Origin: Bacteroidales bacterium
Lineage (GTDB): Bacteria; Bacteroidota; Bacteroidia; Bacteroidales; UBA4417
Assembly (NCBI GenBank): GCA_016707705.1
Contig: JADJHD010000013.1
Span: 62,001-126,000, forward strand
Reading direction: 5' to 3'
DNA length: 64,000 nucleotides
A program made the translations under genes and the position numbers. Position 1 is the first letter of the stretch. The number at the start of each line of letters is the position of its first letter. Below the pieces are notes generated by a model. The model did not search any database. It saw only the letters and a list, made by a program, of their open reading frames with translations, and was not told the origin of the DNA. This document shows, in pieces, positions 55,615 through 64,000 of the stretch.

Positions 55615-57525
55615 TTACTTGGAAACAACCTTAAATTCAGTTCTGCGGTTGCTGGCCCTGCCTTCAGGTGTATCGTTGGATTCCATTGGCACCGATTTTC
55701 CATAGCCTTTGGCTGAAAGTCGCTGAGCAGGAATTCCCTTTTCCAACAGGTATTTGAAAACGGAATTTGCCCTGTTCTGCGATAGCTCGAGATTATGGGC
55801 ATCAGTCCCGACATTATCGGTATGACCTCCGATTTCAATAACCATAGATGGGTTCCGCTTAAGAAACTCAAGCAGTTTATCAAGTTCAGCCATTGATTCA
55901 GGCTGAAGTTCATATTTATCGGTAGCAAAGAAAATATTCCTCAGGACAACCTTTTCCCCCACAGCAACAGGCTGCATCGGGACTTCAAGGGTCAGAGGAC
56001 TTTTTACAACTTCTTCTGCCTTCATGCTAAAATTTCTGGAATAGAAAAGATAGCCCTTGCAGGAAACATTCAAAGCATAATCCTGATCGACAGGCAGGGA
56101 TAAAATAAAACTTCCGTCAGCAGCATCTGAAACCGAGCTAACGACCACCTTGCCGGTTTTGAGGTCTATCAGTTCGAAATCAGCTGAAAGAGGATGATGA
56201 TCTGTTTTATCAAACACCAGTCCCTTGACATAGGAAACGTGAGCCGGCCTGACCTCCTGAGGGAGTTCAAATCGATAAATATCGATATTTCCAAAACCGC
56301 CATCCTTAGCAGAAGAGATATATGCAGCATCACCACCTGTATTGATGACGAGGTTGATTTCATCATTTTTGGTATTCACCGGATAACCGATATTGGTTGG
56401 AACTGACCATTTACCTGAAGGATCCAATCGTGAAATAAAAAGGTCGGCACCACCCATTCCGGGGAGTCCGTTTGAAGAGAAGTAGAGCGTCCGTCCATCC
56501 TGGTGGATAAATGGAGCCATCTCCTCTCCTGTTGAGTTGATTGGTTCTCCCAGATTTTGCGGCTGACTCCAGGAACCGTCATCCTGAAGGACAGATTTCC
56601 AGATATCAGAACCACCAAAACCGCCCCGACGAGTGCTAACAAAGTAAAGAGTGCGTCCGTCAGCTGAAAGGCATGGCTGGGAGTCCCAGGCAGTTGAGTT
56701 CAGGATATCCCCAAGATTCTCCGGTTCTGACCACTGACTTCCACGACGATGAGAAACATAAAGGTCACAGGAACCATAGGAATCACGCCTGCTGCAACAA
56801 GTCATATAAATTGACATCCCATCTGGGGAAAGGCACATAGCTCCCTGATTTCCGGGAGAATTAACCGGAGGTGACATTTCAATGGCAGGATTCCAGGGAC
56901 CTTCCTTCTTTCTTGCAAAATAGAAACTCTCATGTCCGGCAAGTTCCTTTTCCCTGCGGGTAAAGAACATCAGTTCCTCGTCCAGGGAAACAGAATTAAT
57001 ATATTCAGATCCTTCAGAGTTGATATTTGGACCAAGGTTAACCGGGTTAAAAGCAACCGGGTGACTTTTCAATTCCTTTCTGACATCGCAAAGAGTCATA
57101 TTGCGCTCCGACTTCCTGATTTCTGTCTGGCTTTTAGGCAAGAATCCAAGATAAATAGCATAATTTCTCTTTGCATCATCGTATCGTTCCAACTCAAATT
57201 GAAGATTAGCCATTATATAGAAAGCAGGAGGAAATTCTGTTGAATCGATGGACACTGCCTGAGTATAGGCATCAATGGCTTTATCAGGTTGCTTGAGGTC
57301 ATAAAAGATATCACCCTTAAGGAGATAGGCATTAACGTAGCTGGGATCCTCCTTAAGCACCTCTTCAATTTGCCTGACAGCCAGAGTGTAATCCCTTCTG
57401 CCATAGGCTTGCTCCGCTTTTTCAAAAAGCCGGTCAGCCTTGGGATTTGTTCCTTCCTGTGCTAGTGCATAACCAGCCGGAAACGATAGGATTATCAGCA
57501 GGAATATTTTCGTAAAAAAACGCAT
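55615..57525 (-). CDS. PorE-like TPR / PD40-propeller / CarboxypepD-like / OmpA protein
   Basis: A 636-residue exported protein. The signal peptide ends near YALAQ. TPR helices cover about 25-150 (AVRQIEEVLKEDPSYVNAYLLKGDIFYDL), followed by a PD40 propeller (about 190-420, with LSPDGMSIYMTCCSR, LSADGRTLYFVSTRRGGFGGSDIW, IHQDGRTLYFSSNGLPGMGGADLF). A carboxypeptidase regulatory-like domain follows (about 430-505), then a C-terminal OmpA domain (about 515-636) with peptidoglycan-binding IGGHTDNVGTDAHNLELSQNRA. This order matches PorE (PG1058), a T9SS outer-membrane component, though PorE is a lipoprotein and this protein appears to have an ordinary signal. Paralogues with other roles exist. Confidence 0.82.
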   Translation of the reverse strand: MRFFTKIFLLIILSFPAGYALAQEGTNPKADRLFEKAEQAYGRRDYTLAVRQIEEVLKEDPSYVNAYLLKGDIFYDLKQPDKAIDAYTQAVSIDSTEFPPAFYIMANLQFELERYDDAKRNYAIYLGFLPKSQTEIRKSERNMTLCDVRKELKSHPVAFNPVNLGPNINSEGSEYINSVSLDEELMFFTRREKELAGHESFYFARKKEGPWNPAIEMSPPVNSPGNQGAMCLSPDGMSIYMTCCSRRDSYGSCDLYVSHRRGSQWSEPENLGDILNSTAWDSQPCLSADGRTLYFVSTRRGGFGGSDIWKSVLQDDGSWSQPQNLGEPINSTGEEMAPFIHQDGRTLYFSSNGLPGMGGADLFISRLDPSGKWSVPTNIGYPVNTKNDEINLVINTGGDAAYISSAKDGGFGNIDIYRFELPQEVRPAHVSYVKGLVFDKTDHHPLSADFELIDLKTGKVVVSSVSDAADGSFILSLPVDQDYALNVSCKGYLFYSRNFSMKAEEVVKSPLTLEVPMQPVAVGEKVVLRNIFFATDKYELQPESMAELDKLLEFLKRNPSMVIEIGGHTDNVGTDAHNLELSQNRANSVFKYLLEKGIPAQRLSAKGYGKSVPMESNDTPEGRASNRRTEFKVVSK

Positions 57526-57799
57526 CTGAAGAAATTTGTGGCTAAGGTAATTAAGAATGAGGTTCTTTCTGGATTATAGAAACAGACATATAGATAACGC
57601 ATGAATACCAAAGGAATTTCAAAGGATAAAAAATAATATTTCAGGATACTTAATAAACCCTTTTTTGCAGAGCTGCTAAAACCTAAAATGGAGTTTAAAT
57701 TCAGAGGTCAATGATTTATTCAAACACCTTTCACTTTTTCACAATAAAATACGGAATCACATAAGCCGGATTCAATTTTGTAAGTCATCGGCAGTCTTG

Positions 57800-57807
57800 T
57801 ATATTTG
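57800..57807 (+). promoter_or_regulatory. -7 promoter box for the Gfo/Idh gene
   Basis: TATATTTG fits TAnnTTTG, 20 bases before the ATG at 57828. The remainder of the 300-base divergent gap (57526-57827) shows nothing else. Confidence 0.5.
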
Positions 57808-57827
57808 ACTATTCAAACCCTGCTATC

Positions 57828-59255
57828 ATGTCGAAACAAAACAAGAACAGCCGTCGTAATTTTATTAAGATGACCGCCATGGGTGGTGCGGCATTGAGCC
57901 TGAGTCCGCTCACTGCAGCTATTCCAGGAATAGACCCTGAAATCGGGAACAATGAAGTTTCTGAACCGCGGCTGGCAGAGGCTCCCGGTACCCGCAAATC
58001 AGTTATGGGACTGAAGTGCGATCCCATACCAATAGTCAGGATAGGTCTGATTGGACTGGGGATGCGCGGGAATGAAGCCGTGAGGAGACTCATTCAGATT
58101 GAAGGAGTTGAAATAAAAGCCATTGCCGACAGAGTGCCAGCATATATTAAGGAAGCCAGCGCAAAACTCGCGGAGGCAGGAAAACCAGCTGCCACCGAAT
58201 ATCAGGAAGAAGAGGACTGGAAAAAGATATGTGAGCGCGACGACATCGACCTTATTTATACCTGCACCCCCTGGTATCTGCATACCCCAATTGCAGTGTA
58301 TGCGATGAAGCAGGGAAAGCATGCTGCCATTGAGGTGCCGGGCGCCACCACTTTGGCTGAGTGCTGGGAACTGGTGAACACAGCAGAGGAAACCCAACGG
58401 CATTGCATGATGCTTGAGAACTGCTGCTATGATTTCTTTGAAATGGCCACCCTCAATATGGCAAGGAATGGGGTTTTCGGAGATATTTATTATGGTGAGG
58501 GAGCCTATAACCATGACCTTCGCTGGCTGAAATTTGCCAAACCAGAAGACGGAGGTTATTATAACAGATGGAGGCTGGAATACAGCAAGCATCATACAGG
58601 CAATCTATACCCAACTCATGGCTTGGGTCCGGTAGCGCAGATCATGGGAATCAACCGCGGGGATCGCTTCGATTATCTCTCCTCAAATTAAACTCAGCAA
58701 AGAGGAATGACCCTGTATGCCATTGAAAAATATGGTAAGGACTCGCCGGATGCACTACAGGAATACAAGCTGGGAGATATGAATACAACGGTAATTCATA
58801 CTGCTAAGGGTAAAACCATTATGATTCAGCACGACACAACCTCTCCCCGTCCTTACAGCCGTATCCATCTCGTAAGCGGGACCAGGGGAATGGCTGTAAA
58901 ATATCCCGAGGAGAGCATTGCATTGGAACCCAGCGGACATTCCTTTTTAAAGAAGGAAGATTTTGTCCAGCTTATGAAAAAGTGGGAGCACCCTCTTGCA
59001 AGGCAGATTGGTGAAAAAGCAAAGCAGGTAGGCGGACATGGAGGTATGGACTTTATCATGGATTATCGTCTGATTTATTGTCTGCGCAAGGGACTGCCTC
59101 TCGATCAGGATGTATATGATGCAGCAGCCTGGTCGAGTATCATAGAGTTGAGTGAAAAGTCAGTATTGAAAAATGGAGCCTCCATGGAGATCCCTGATTT
59201 CACAAGGGGAGCATGGAAGTCTGCAGAGCCATGGCCTGTAGTAACCATTGAATAA
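57828..59255 (+). pseudogene. Gfo/Idh/MocA oxidoreductase (GH109-like) interrupted by an in-frame stop
   Basis: Two same-frame open segments (57828-58691 and 58707-59255) form one protein of about 475 residues. The N-terminus is a Tat-like signal (SRRNFIKMTAMGGAALSLSPL). The Rossmann part has VRIGLIGLGMRGNEAVRRLIQ, IADRVPAYIKEA and YTCTPWYLHTPIAVYAMKQGKHAAIEVPGATT-type sequence, and EWELV/MLENCCYDF and YSKHHTGNLYPTHGLGPVAQIMGINRGDRFDYL are as in GH109. The TAA at 58689-58691 lies between YLSSN and TQQRGMTLYAIEK; frame and spacing are kept. Normal GH109 enzymes use NAD to cleave alpha-N-acetylgalactosaminides. Whether the stop is real is open. Confidence 0.82.
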
Positions 59256-59324
59256 GATTAATCCGGAACTGCCGGGAATGCAAATTAATAATCCCTGAGC
59301 AACAAGCTAATGGGATCAAAACGA

Positions 59325-59359
59325 ATAAGGTGCAAGAGTATTTATCTTTTGCACCTTAT
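59325..59359. terminator. bidirectional intrinsic terminator
   Basis: ATAAGGTGCAA (59325-59335) pairs perfectly with TTGCACCTTAT (59349-59359) around a 13-base loop, between convergent genes ending at 59255 and 59384. Confidence 0.85.
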
Positions 59360-59383
59360 ATTATTATAGAGGGATGTGTTGGT

Positions 59384-60100
59384 TTATGGATTGAACATCA
59401 GCCCAACCTGAACCCCAAGGTAAAAGTTATGTGATGATTTATAGATATCACTTGCATTAGGAATCTGGTATGCACTTGCATTGATATCAAGCAGTCCGAG
59501 TGCAGCCTGGTACGAGACCATCATTCTGAAGTTGTCGGCGGTACGCATGGAATAGATGTTGGTAAATCCCAAGTTCAACATTATATCAAAAGGCTTGTAC
59601 CAGTCCGAAACATCTTTCTTACCTTCCATCAGGTACTGAGGATTGGGTAAGGCTTCGCCATCTTCACGTGAATATTTCTGACTGGCAGAAGTAAGGAACA
59701 TCAGTTGTGGACCAAAAGTCAGCCAGCAAGGATGCCTTGGATCACAGAGTTGCTTCATGCCAAGAATAGGAACCTGGATATAATTGAAGCTCACTTTTCG
59801 TGTAGCTGTTGCACCTTTCTGTTCACCCTGATAACTCTGTCCCAGATTGCCAAATCCAAGTCCTGTAGAGAATCCATACTCATTATCAATAAAATGGCTC
59901 AGTCCAATATTGGCAAGGAGTCCGAACTTGGTTCCATAATCCAATTCAGGGTTACCATAGGCATTTTGATTAATGATCCATGTGCTGCTTAAGCCTGCAC
60001 TGGTAGTTAGCCAGGTCGATTTAGCAGGCTGAGCCTTGATTGAGAGGCTGAAGCAGAATAGTAAAATAATGGACAGGGAAATAATTTGCAAATTCTTCAT
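59384..60100 (-). CDS. PorT-like outer-membrane beta-barrel protein
   Basis: A 238-residue protein. The signal peptide ends near IKAQ. The mature part is a small barrel: WLTTSAGLSSTWIINQNAYG, GLLANIGLSHFIDNEYGFSTGLGFGNLG-type strands, VSFNYIQVPILGMKQL, LTFGPQLMFL and the terminal FYLGVQVGLMFNP. The FxYIxxPI strand is typical of PorT/outer-membrane-beta-barrel proteins of Bacteroidota. PorT itself is a T9SS factor, but this broad family has many members, so a T9SS role is only possible. Confidence 0.82.
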   Translation of the reverse strand: MKNLQIISLSIILLFCFSLSIKAQPAKSTWLTTSAGLSSTWIINQNAYGNPELDYGTKFGLLANIGLSHFIDNEYGFSTGLGFGNLGQSYQGEQKGATATRKVSFNYIQVPILGMKQLCDPRHPCWLTFGPQLMFLTSASQKYSREDGEALPNPQYLMEGKKDVSDWYKPFDIMLNLGFTNIYSMRTADNFRMMVSYQAALGLLDINASAYQIPNASDIYKSSHNFYLGVQVGLMFNP

Positions 60101-61160
60101 AAGAGCAGGGTATAGTTTTGCGGGTTGGAGAAAAGTAGAACGAGTTCAGAATTTTCTATTCAGTCATCCTTTTGATGACTTACTCTACTTAATCCAAAAC
60201 TCTGAAAAAAGTAATACCAATAATAGAAATCCGGATCCATTCAAAGAAGCAGGCTTCCTTTTCCGGAACTTCTTCTGGCAATGAAATTATTTAACCGACA
60301 TCCTAAATGGCAAATAATAAGACACATACACATGATGGCAATATTTTTGCTCTTATTATTAAGTGTTAAATAAGAGAGCAGATCACTTATCAGGAAACTG
60401 AAGCACCAAGTATCGAATGAGAATGCAAGACTTGCATACTTCGCAATTGCGGCTGCCTTTAGTTCTTATCTGGCAATAGAAGCAATCAGACATTACTTTG
60501 AATCATGGTCCGGACGAAGCAGAAACAGCAATTTTTGATAAAAAGAAAACTTCATACAGTAAGTACACATACAATTCCACTGTTATCCTGATACTAGTTT
60601 TATGTTCCGGACAATTTCCTCCTCCGGGAGTGGACGCAAAACAGGAATAATGTCAAGGGCAGAAGGTATTAACGGGCAAGAGATTTCTATTGTTTCAGAA
60701 ATTCCCGGGGACTTATACGACTGCACAGATACTGACAATTCGTAGACATGGAAAATCTTTTAACAATGACTACTAATTCAATGATCAAATTCAATAGAAA
60801 TCCTGTTGAAGTTGCACTTTACTTGACAAATTGCACTTATTACGCAATATTTTTTTCAATTGACAATGCATTTATCATTTTCTCAACACGAGTGCTGGTT
60901 AAGGGCAGCGAAAAAAGGAGTGTATTTTTTTATTTTGGTCCAAATTAAAAAAGACTGTTCAATTTTGGAATCATATTGAATCACCATGTATTAATTTATA
61001 TATCTCATTATCAATTACTTAACCACTTTGGCTTAATTATTGATTTCAAGATTACACTAAATAAGCGAGAACTAAAACCAACTACATCATAATCGTATTC
61101 CCGGAAAGAATCAATAAGCAATTACTGAGAAAGTTCTTTCCCCTCCATAAAACCCAAACT
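60101..61160. other. gene-poor gap, possibly holding decayed coding sequence
   Basis: About 1060 bases between divergent genes without a convincing full-length gene. Frame 2 from 60281 to 60745 reads as short protein-like stretches (NENARLAYFAIAAAFSSYLA; SRAEGINGQEISIVSEIPGD) broken by several stops, which could be a decayed small gene. The last 200 bases are AT-rich and probably carry the leader of the giant gene that starts at 61161. Confidence 0.5.
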
Positions 61161-64000
61161 ATGAACTTAGCTACTTTGACTATCCGAAGCCTCAGCACTG
61201 CTATTGCCTCTTCCCTACGCAGTGCCGGAAATTTCAAATTTCTCCTGGCTTTCCTTTTCATTTTCACGACATTTATCGGGTATTCAGCCAACAGGTATTC
61301 TGTGGCCTCCGGAAACTGGAATTCAACCAGCACATGGTCAACATCTTCCAATGGTGGAGCAGGAGCATCAGTGCCTGTTGCAGGTGATGTTGTATACATC
61401 GAACGAGGGAAGAATGTAACAGTGACTGTTAATGCGGCTTGCTCAGCCATCAATTATACAACAACTACTGCCACGTCCCTTACTATTAATTCAGGTATTA
61501 CGCTGACCGTTTCCGGGACAGTAACCATTCCTCGCTCAGGTTCAGGAATCAACCTTCTTGCCGTAGGGTCCGGAACATTAAATGCAGGAAGCATTGCATT
61601 TACAAGTGGTGGAGGCACCAAGAGACATGAAGTAACAATTTCAACCGGAACTGTTAATGTAACCGGAGATGTTACTCAAACCTCAAGCTCCGGCAGTGCA
61701 ACGTTTACTTTTACTGGAGCAGGCACACTGAATCTGGGAGGTGCAATATTTGGGCCATCTAATGGTGATATAGCAACAGCTGCAGGGTGCACTGTTGCAT
61801 ATACTGGTTCAATAGCCCAAACGATTCAAGCATATTCATATGTAAACCTGACTGCTTCAGGTTCAAATACCAAAACATTGGCTGCCAATACCAGCATAAC
61901 AGGCATTCTTACAGTAAACTCAGGATCCACTCTGGCACTTTCTAATTTTACCATGGGCGGTATGACAAGCCTTGTAATGGAATGTGGTGGAACTTCTGCT
62001 TCCACTATATCCGGCACAGCACAACTGACTCTGGCAGGTAATCTTACTGTAAATGATGACGGAGCAGGTACAAGCGGAGCTACCATAAGTACTCCACTTG
62101 CTTTGGGCGCCAACAGAACTTTTACAGTTGCAGACGATGGCACTTCTGCCACTGACCTAACTATCAGTGGAATTATCAGTGGCACGAATCTCACCATTTT
62201 AAAAGCTGGTGCCGGAACAATCACAACAACCGCAGCCAACTCCTATTCAGGTGCTACTACAATCTCAGCCGGAATGATCAAACTGAATCCAGCTGCAAAT
62301 GCTACTCCTGCCACACAATACATTATGAATGGCGGAGACCTCAGCACAGAAGGAATTACCAACAACAGAACCATTACCAGCAGCAAAACACTTCGACTTG
62401 ACCTTTCTTCAGACATTATCCTTGGCTCCAATGCACATACTCTGACATTCGCTGCAAGTAACGGAGAAACCTGGGCATCGAATCAAATGCTTACTATCAC
62501 TGGTTGGGCAGGATCATACAATGGCACTGCCGGAACAGCAGGCAAAATTTTCTTTGGAAATTCAGCAAGTGGCTTAACATCACAGCAGCTTTCCAAAATA
62601 CAATTCTTTAATGGCACATCCTATTTCCCTGCGATGCTGCTCTCAACAGGTCAATTGGTACCCTATGCACTCAGCATAGCCACAGGAACAATCTCTGGTT
62701 CACCATTCTGTGAAGGAGAAACTGCAATCAGTGTACCGTTCACCTACAGTGCTTCATCATTCACAGGAGCAACCTTTACTGCCCAGCTGTCAAGTGCAGC
62801 CGGATCCTTTACATCTCCTGTTACCCTACAGAACGTTACATCCGACAATAGCGGTTCACAGAGCATCAGTGTCACCATTCCTTCAGGAACGGCACAGGGT
62901 TCAGCATATCGTATCCGCGTTGTAAGCAACACACCGGCAGTTACAGGAACCGACAACGGATCAAACCTAACGGTTAACGCTCTGCCTGCAGCAGCCGGCT
63001 CAATCAGTGGTTCATCCACAGTTTGCCAGAGCCAAAGCAGTGTTTCCTATTCAGTTGGAAGCATCGCCAATGCCAGCAGTTATACCTGGGCTTATTCAGG
63101 AACAGGCGCAACCATTACAGGCAGCAGCAATAGTGTTACTATCAGTTTCGCAGCCAATGCAACCGCAGGAAACCTGACTGTACAGGGAAGCAATACATGC
63201 GGCACTGGTACTGTATCAGCTAACTTCCCGATTTCAGTAAATAACTTACCAGATGCAGCAGGATCCATTAGCGGAAGCACTCTGGTATCACAGGGACAAA
63301 ATAACGTAGCCTACTCAGTAGGTACAATAGCTAATGCAACATCTTATGTATGGGGTTATACCGGAACAGGTGCTACCATCACGGGAAGTGGCAACAGCGT
63401 TACTATATCATTCTCCGGCTCAGCAAGCAGTGGTAATGTTACCGTTATGGGAAACAACAGCTGCGGCAACGGAGCATCCTCATCATTTGCAGTAACTGTT
63501 GCTGGAAATAAAACCAGCGCTGCCGATGGCAGTTGGTACACAGCATCAAGCTGGAGTCCTTCTGGTGTACCCGGAACCACTGATAATGTAACTATTTCAC
63601 ATAACATCACAGTAGACGATCTTCCAACCGGAATCTGTAATAACCTGACTATTTCAAACACAGGATCACTTCAGATTTATGGAGGATTATCACTCACTGT
63701 AAACGGAACTCTTACAAACAATGCAGGAATTTATGGCCTTACCCTGAATTCTGAAGCTTCACTGCTGAATAACAGCAGCTCAGTTGATGCAACTGTTGTA
63801 AAATACATTGCAAATGACAACAAATGGCATTTCCTGTCATCACCAGTTGCCAATCAGGATATCTGGCCGGAATTTGCTCCAAACCCCGGTAGTGGATTAA
63901 ACTTTGGAACTACCTGGAACTGGGACTTCTATTATTGGAATCCGAACTCAAGTCTTACCACTGGCCTTTACTGGGTTAACCTCAGAAAGAACACAGCAGG
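61161..64000 (+). CDS. giant secreted surface protein, 3' partial
   Basis: The frame is open from the ATG at 61161 to the end of the window (946 codons). An N-terminal extended signal (hydrophobic FLLAFLFIFTTFIGYSA at about 30-46) is followed by beta-helix-like repeats (NWNSTSTWSTSSNGGAG, then TSLTINSGITLTVSGTVTI). An autotransporter-associated beta-strand motif lies near residue 355-375 (NSYSGATTISAGMIKLNPA). An Ig-like part follows and then two PKD-like domains (about 613-690 and 695-775, each with AGSISGS and SYTWAYSGTGATITGS-type sequence). Near residue 880 is NDNKWHFLSSPVANQDIW, the domain often found before T9SS tails. It is therefore expected to be a T9SS adhesin whose sorting signal lies outside. 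Confidence 0.85.
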   Translation, partial: MNLATLTIRSLSTAIASSLRSAGNFKFLLAFLFIFTTFIGYSANRYSVASGNWNSTSTWSTSSNGGAGASVPVAGDVVYIERGKNVTVTVNAACSAINYTTTTATSLTINSGITLTVSGTVTIPRSGSGINLLAVGSGTLNAGSIAFTSGGGTKRHEVTISTGTVNVTGDVTQTSSSGSATFTFTGAGTLNLGGAIFGPSNGDIATAAGCTVAYTGSIAQTIQAYSYVNLTASGSNTKTLAANTSITGILTVNSGSTLALSNFTMGGMTSLVMECGGTSASTISGTAQLTLAGNLTVNDDGAGTSGATISTPLALGANRTFTVADDGTSATDLTISGIISGTNLTILKAGAGTITTTAANSYSGATTISAGMIKLNPAANATPATQYIMNGGDLSTEGITNNRTITSSKTLRLDLSSDIILGSNAHTLTFAASNGETWASNQMLTITGWAGSYNGTAGTAGKIFFGNSASGLTSQQLSKIQFFNGTSYFPAMLLSTGQLVPYALSIATGTISGSPFCEGETAISVPFTYSASSFTGATFTAQLSSAAGSFTSPVTLQNVTSDNSGSQSISVTIPSGTAQGSAYRIRVVSNTPAVTGTDNGSNLTVNALPAAAGSISGSSTVCQSQSSVSYSVGSIANASSYTWAYSGTGATITGSSNSVTISFAANATAGNLTVQGSNTCGTGTVSANFPISVNNLPDAAGSISGSTLVSQGQNNVAYSVGTIANATSYVWGYTGTGATITGSGNSVTISFSGSASSGNVTVMGNNSCGNGASSSFAVTVAGNKTSAADGSWYTASSWSPSGVPGTTDNVTISHNITVDDLPTGICNNLTISNTGSLQIYGGLSLTVNGTLTNNAGIYGLTLNSEASLLNNSSSVDATVVKYIANDNKWHFLSSPVANQDIWPEFAPNPGSGLNFGTTWNWDFYYWNPNSSLTTGLYWVNLRKNTA

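Noticed and set aside
60036..60284. 82-codon plus-strand open frame
   Set aside because: It overlaps the start of the PorT-like gene antisense and shows no protein-like composition or promoter.
60748..60948. 66-codon plus-strand open frame
   Set aside because: AT-rich, no recognisable features; likely chance.

Overview
The window reads as chromosome of a member of the Bacteroidota, most likely the order Bacteroidales. The evidence is a BatD/BatE pair, several proteins with type IX secretion (T9SS) C-terminal sorting domains, Bacteroidota-restricted families (DUF3078, DUF4293, DUF4301, a DUF6660-like protein), a CusA efflux pump fused to its TolC-like channel, and repeated promoter elements of the form TAnnTTTG, the Bacteroidota -7 box. 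No phage, integrase, transposase or CRISPR array is visible. Most of the window is ordinary housekeeping sequence with secreted and outer-membrane genes between.

Layout. 0-10.4 kb: end of a Bat operon, a double TonB-C protein, a DUF3078 barrel, MscL, CorA, a phosphoesterase, DUF4293, a HAD phosphatase, a lipoprotein, a MORN-type repeat protein, RecR and a pirin. 10.4-16 kb: a ribbon-helix-helix-like protein, a GlmM-type phosphohexomutase (frameshifted), a TPR protein (frameshifted), DedA, AroE, a thiamine-binding-type protein and DUF4342. 16-27.4 kb: an Omp28-like T9SS cargo, the zinc importer ZnuA-ZnuC-ZnuB, a LysM/periplasmic-binding-fold protein next to GuaA, PepE, an EamA transporter and a short-chain dehydrogenase. 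27.4-35.7 kb: a surface-protein island on the minus strand, made of a tiny protein with a sorting-type tail, a repeat adhesin with two frameshifts and a T9SS tail, and a 1315-residue multidomain protein ending in two dockerin-like calcium-loop repeats. 35.7-38.4 kb: an AT-rich gap, PdxB, and a minus-strand tRNA-Leu array in which each intact gene is followed by a decayed copy of itself. 38.4-44.4 kb: a heavy-metal efflux operon. 44.5-51.8 kb: DUF4301, PdxH and four secreted or membrane proteins, one a TlpA-like thioredoxin. 51.8-55.4 kb: the translation operon thrS-infC-rpmI-rplT, with 11-bp tandem repeats between infC and rpmI and an apparent AUA start for infC. 55.6-64 kb: a PorE-like TPR/propeller/OmpA protein, a Gfo/Idh (GH109-like) gene with an in-frame stop, a PorT-like barrel, a 1-kb gene-poor gap and the first 946 codons of a giant surface protein that runs off the window.

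Together the surface proteins point to a cell that exports adhesins through T9SS, with candidate outer-membrane anchoring parts (PorE-like, PorT-like) in the same window. Metal homeostasis appears as zinc uptake, magnesium/cobalt transport and Cus-type efflux. Five places in four otherwise well-conserved genes have lost one or two bases, four of them a single base from a short C/G run. This looks more like sequencing or assembly error than decay, so those genes are annotated as whole.

I found no clearly new multi-gene system. The best leads are the 11-bp repeat arrays inside the infC-rpmI operon, the alternating intact/decayed tRNA-Leu array with palindromic variable arms, and the neighbouring cohesin-like and dockerin-like secreted proteins.
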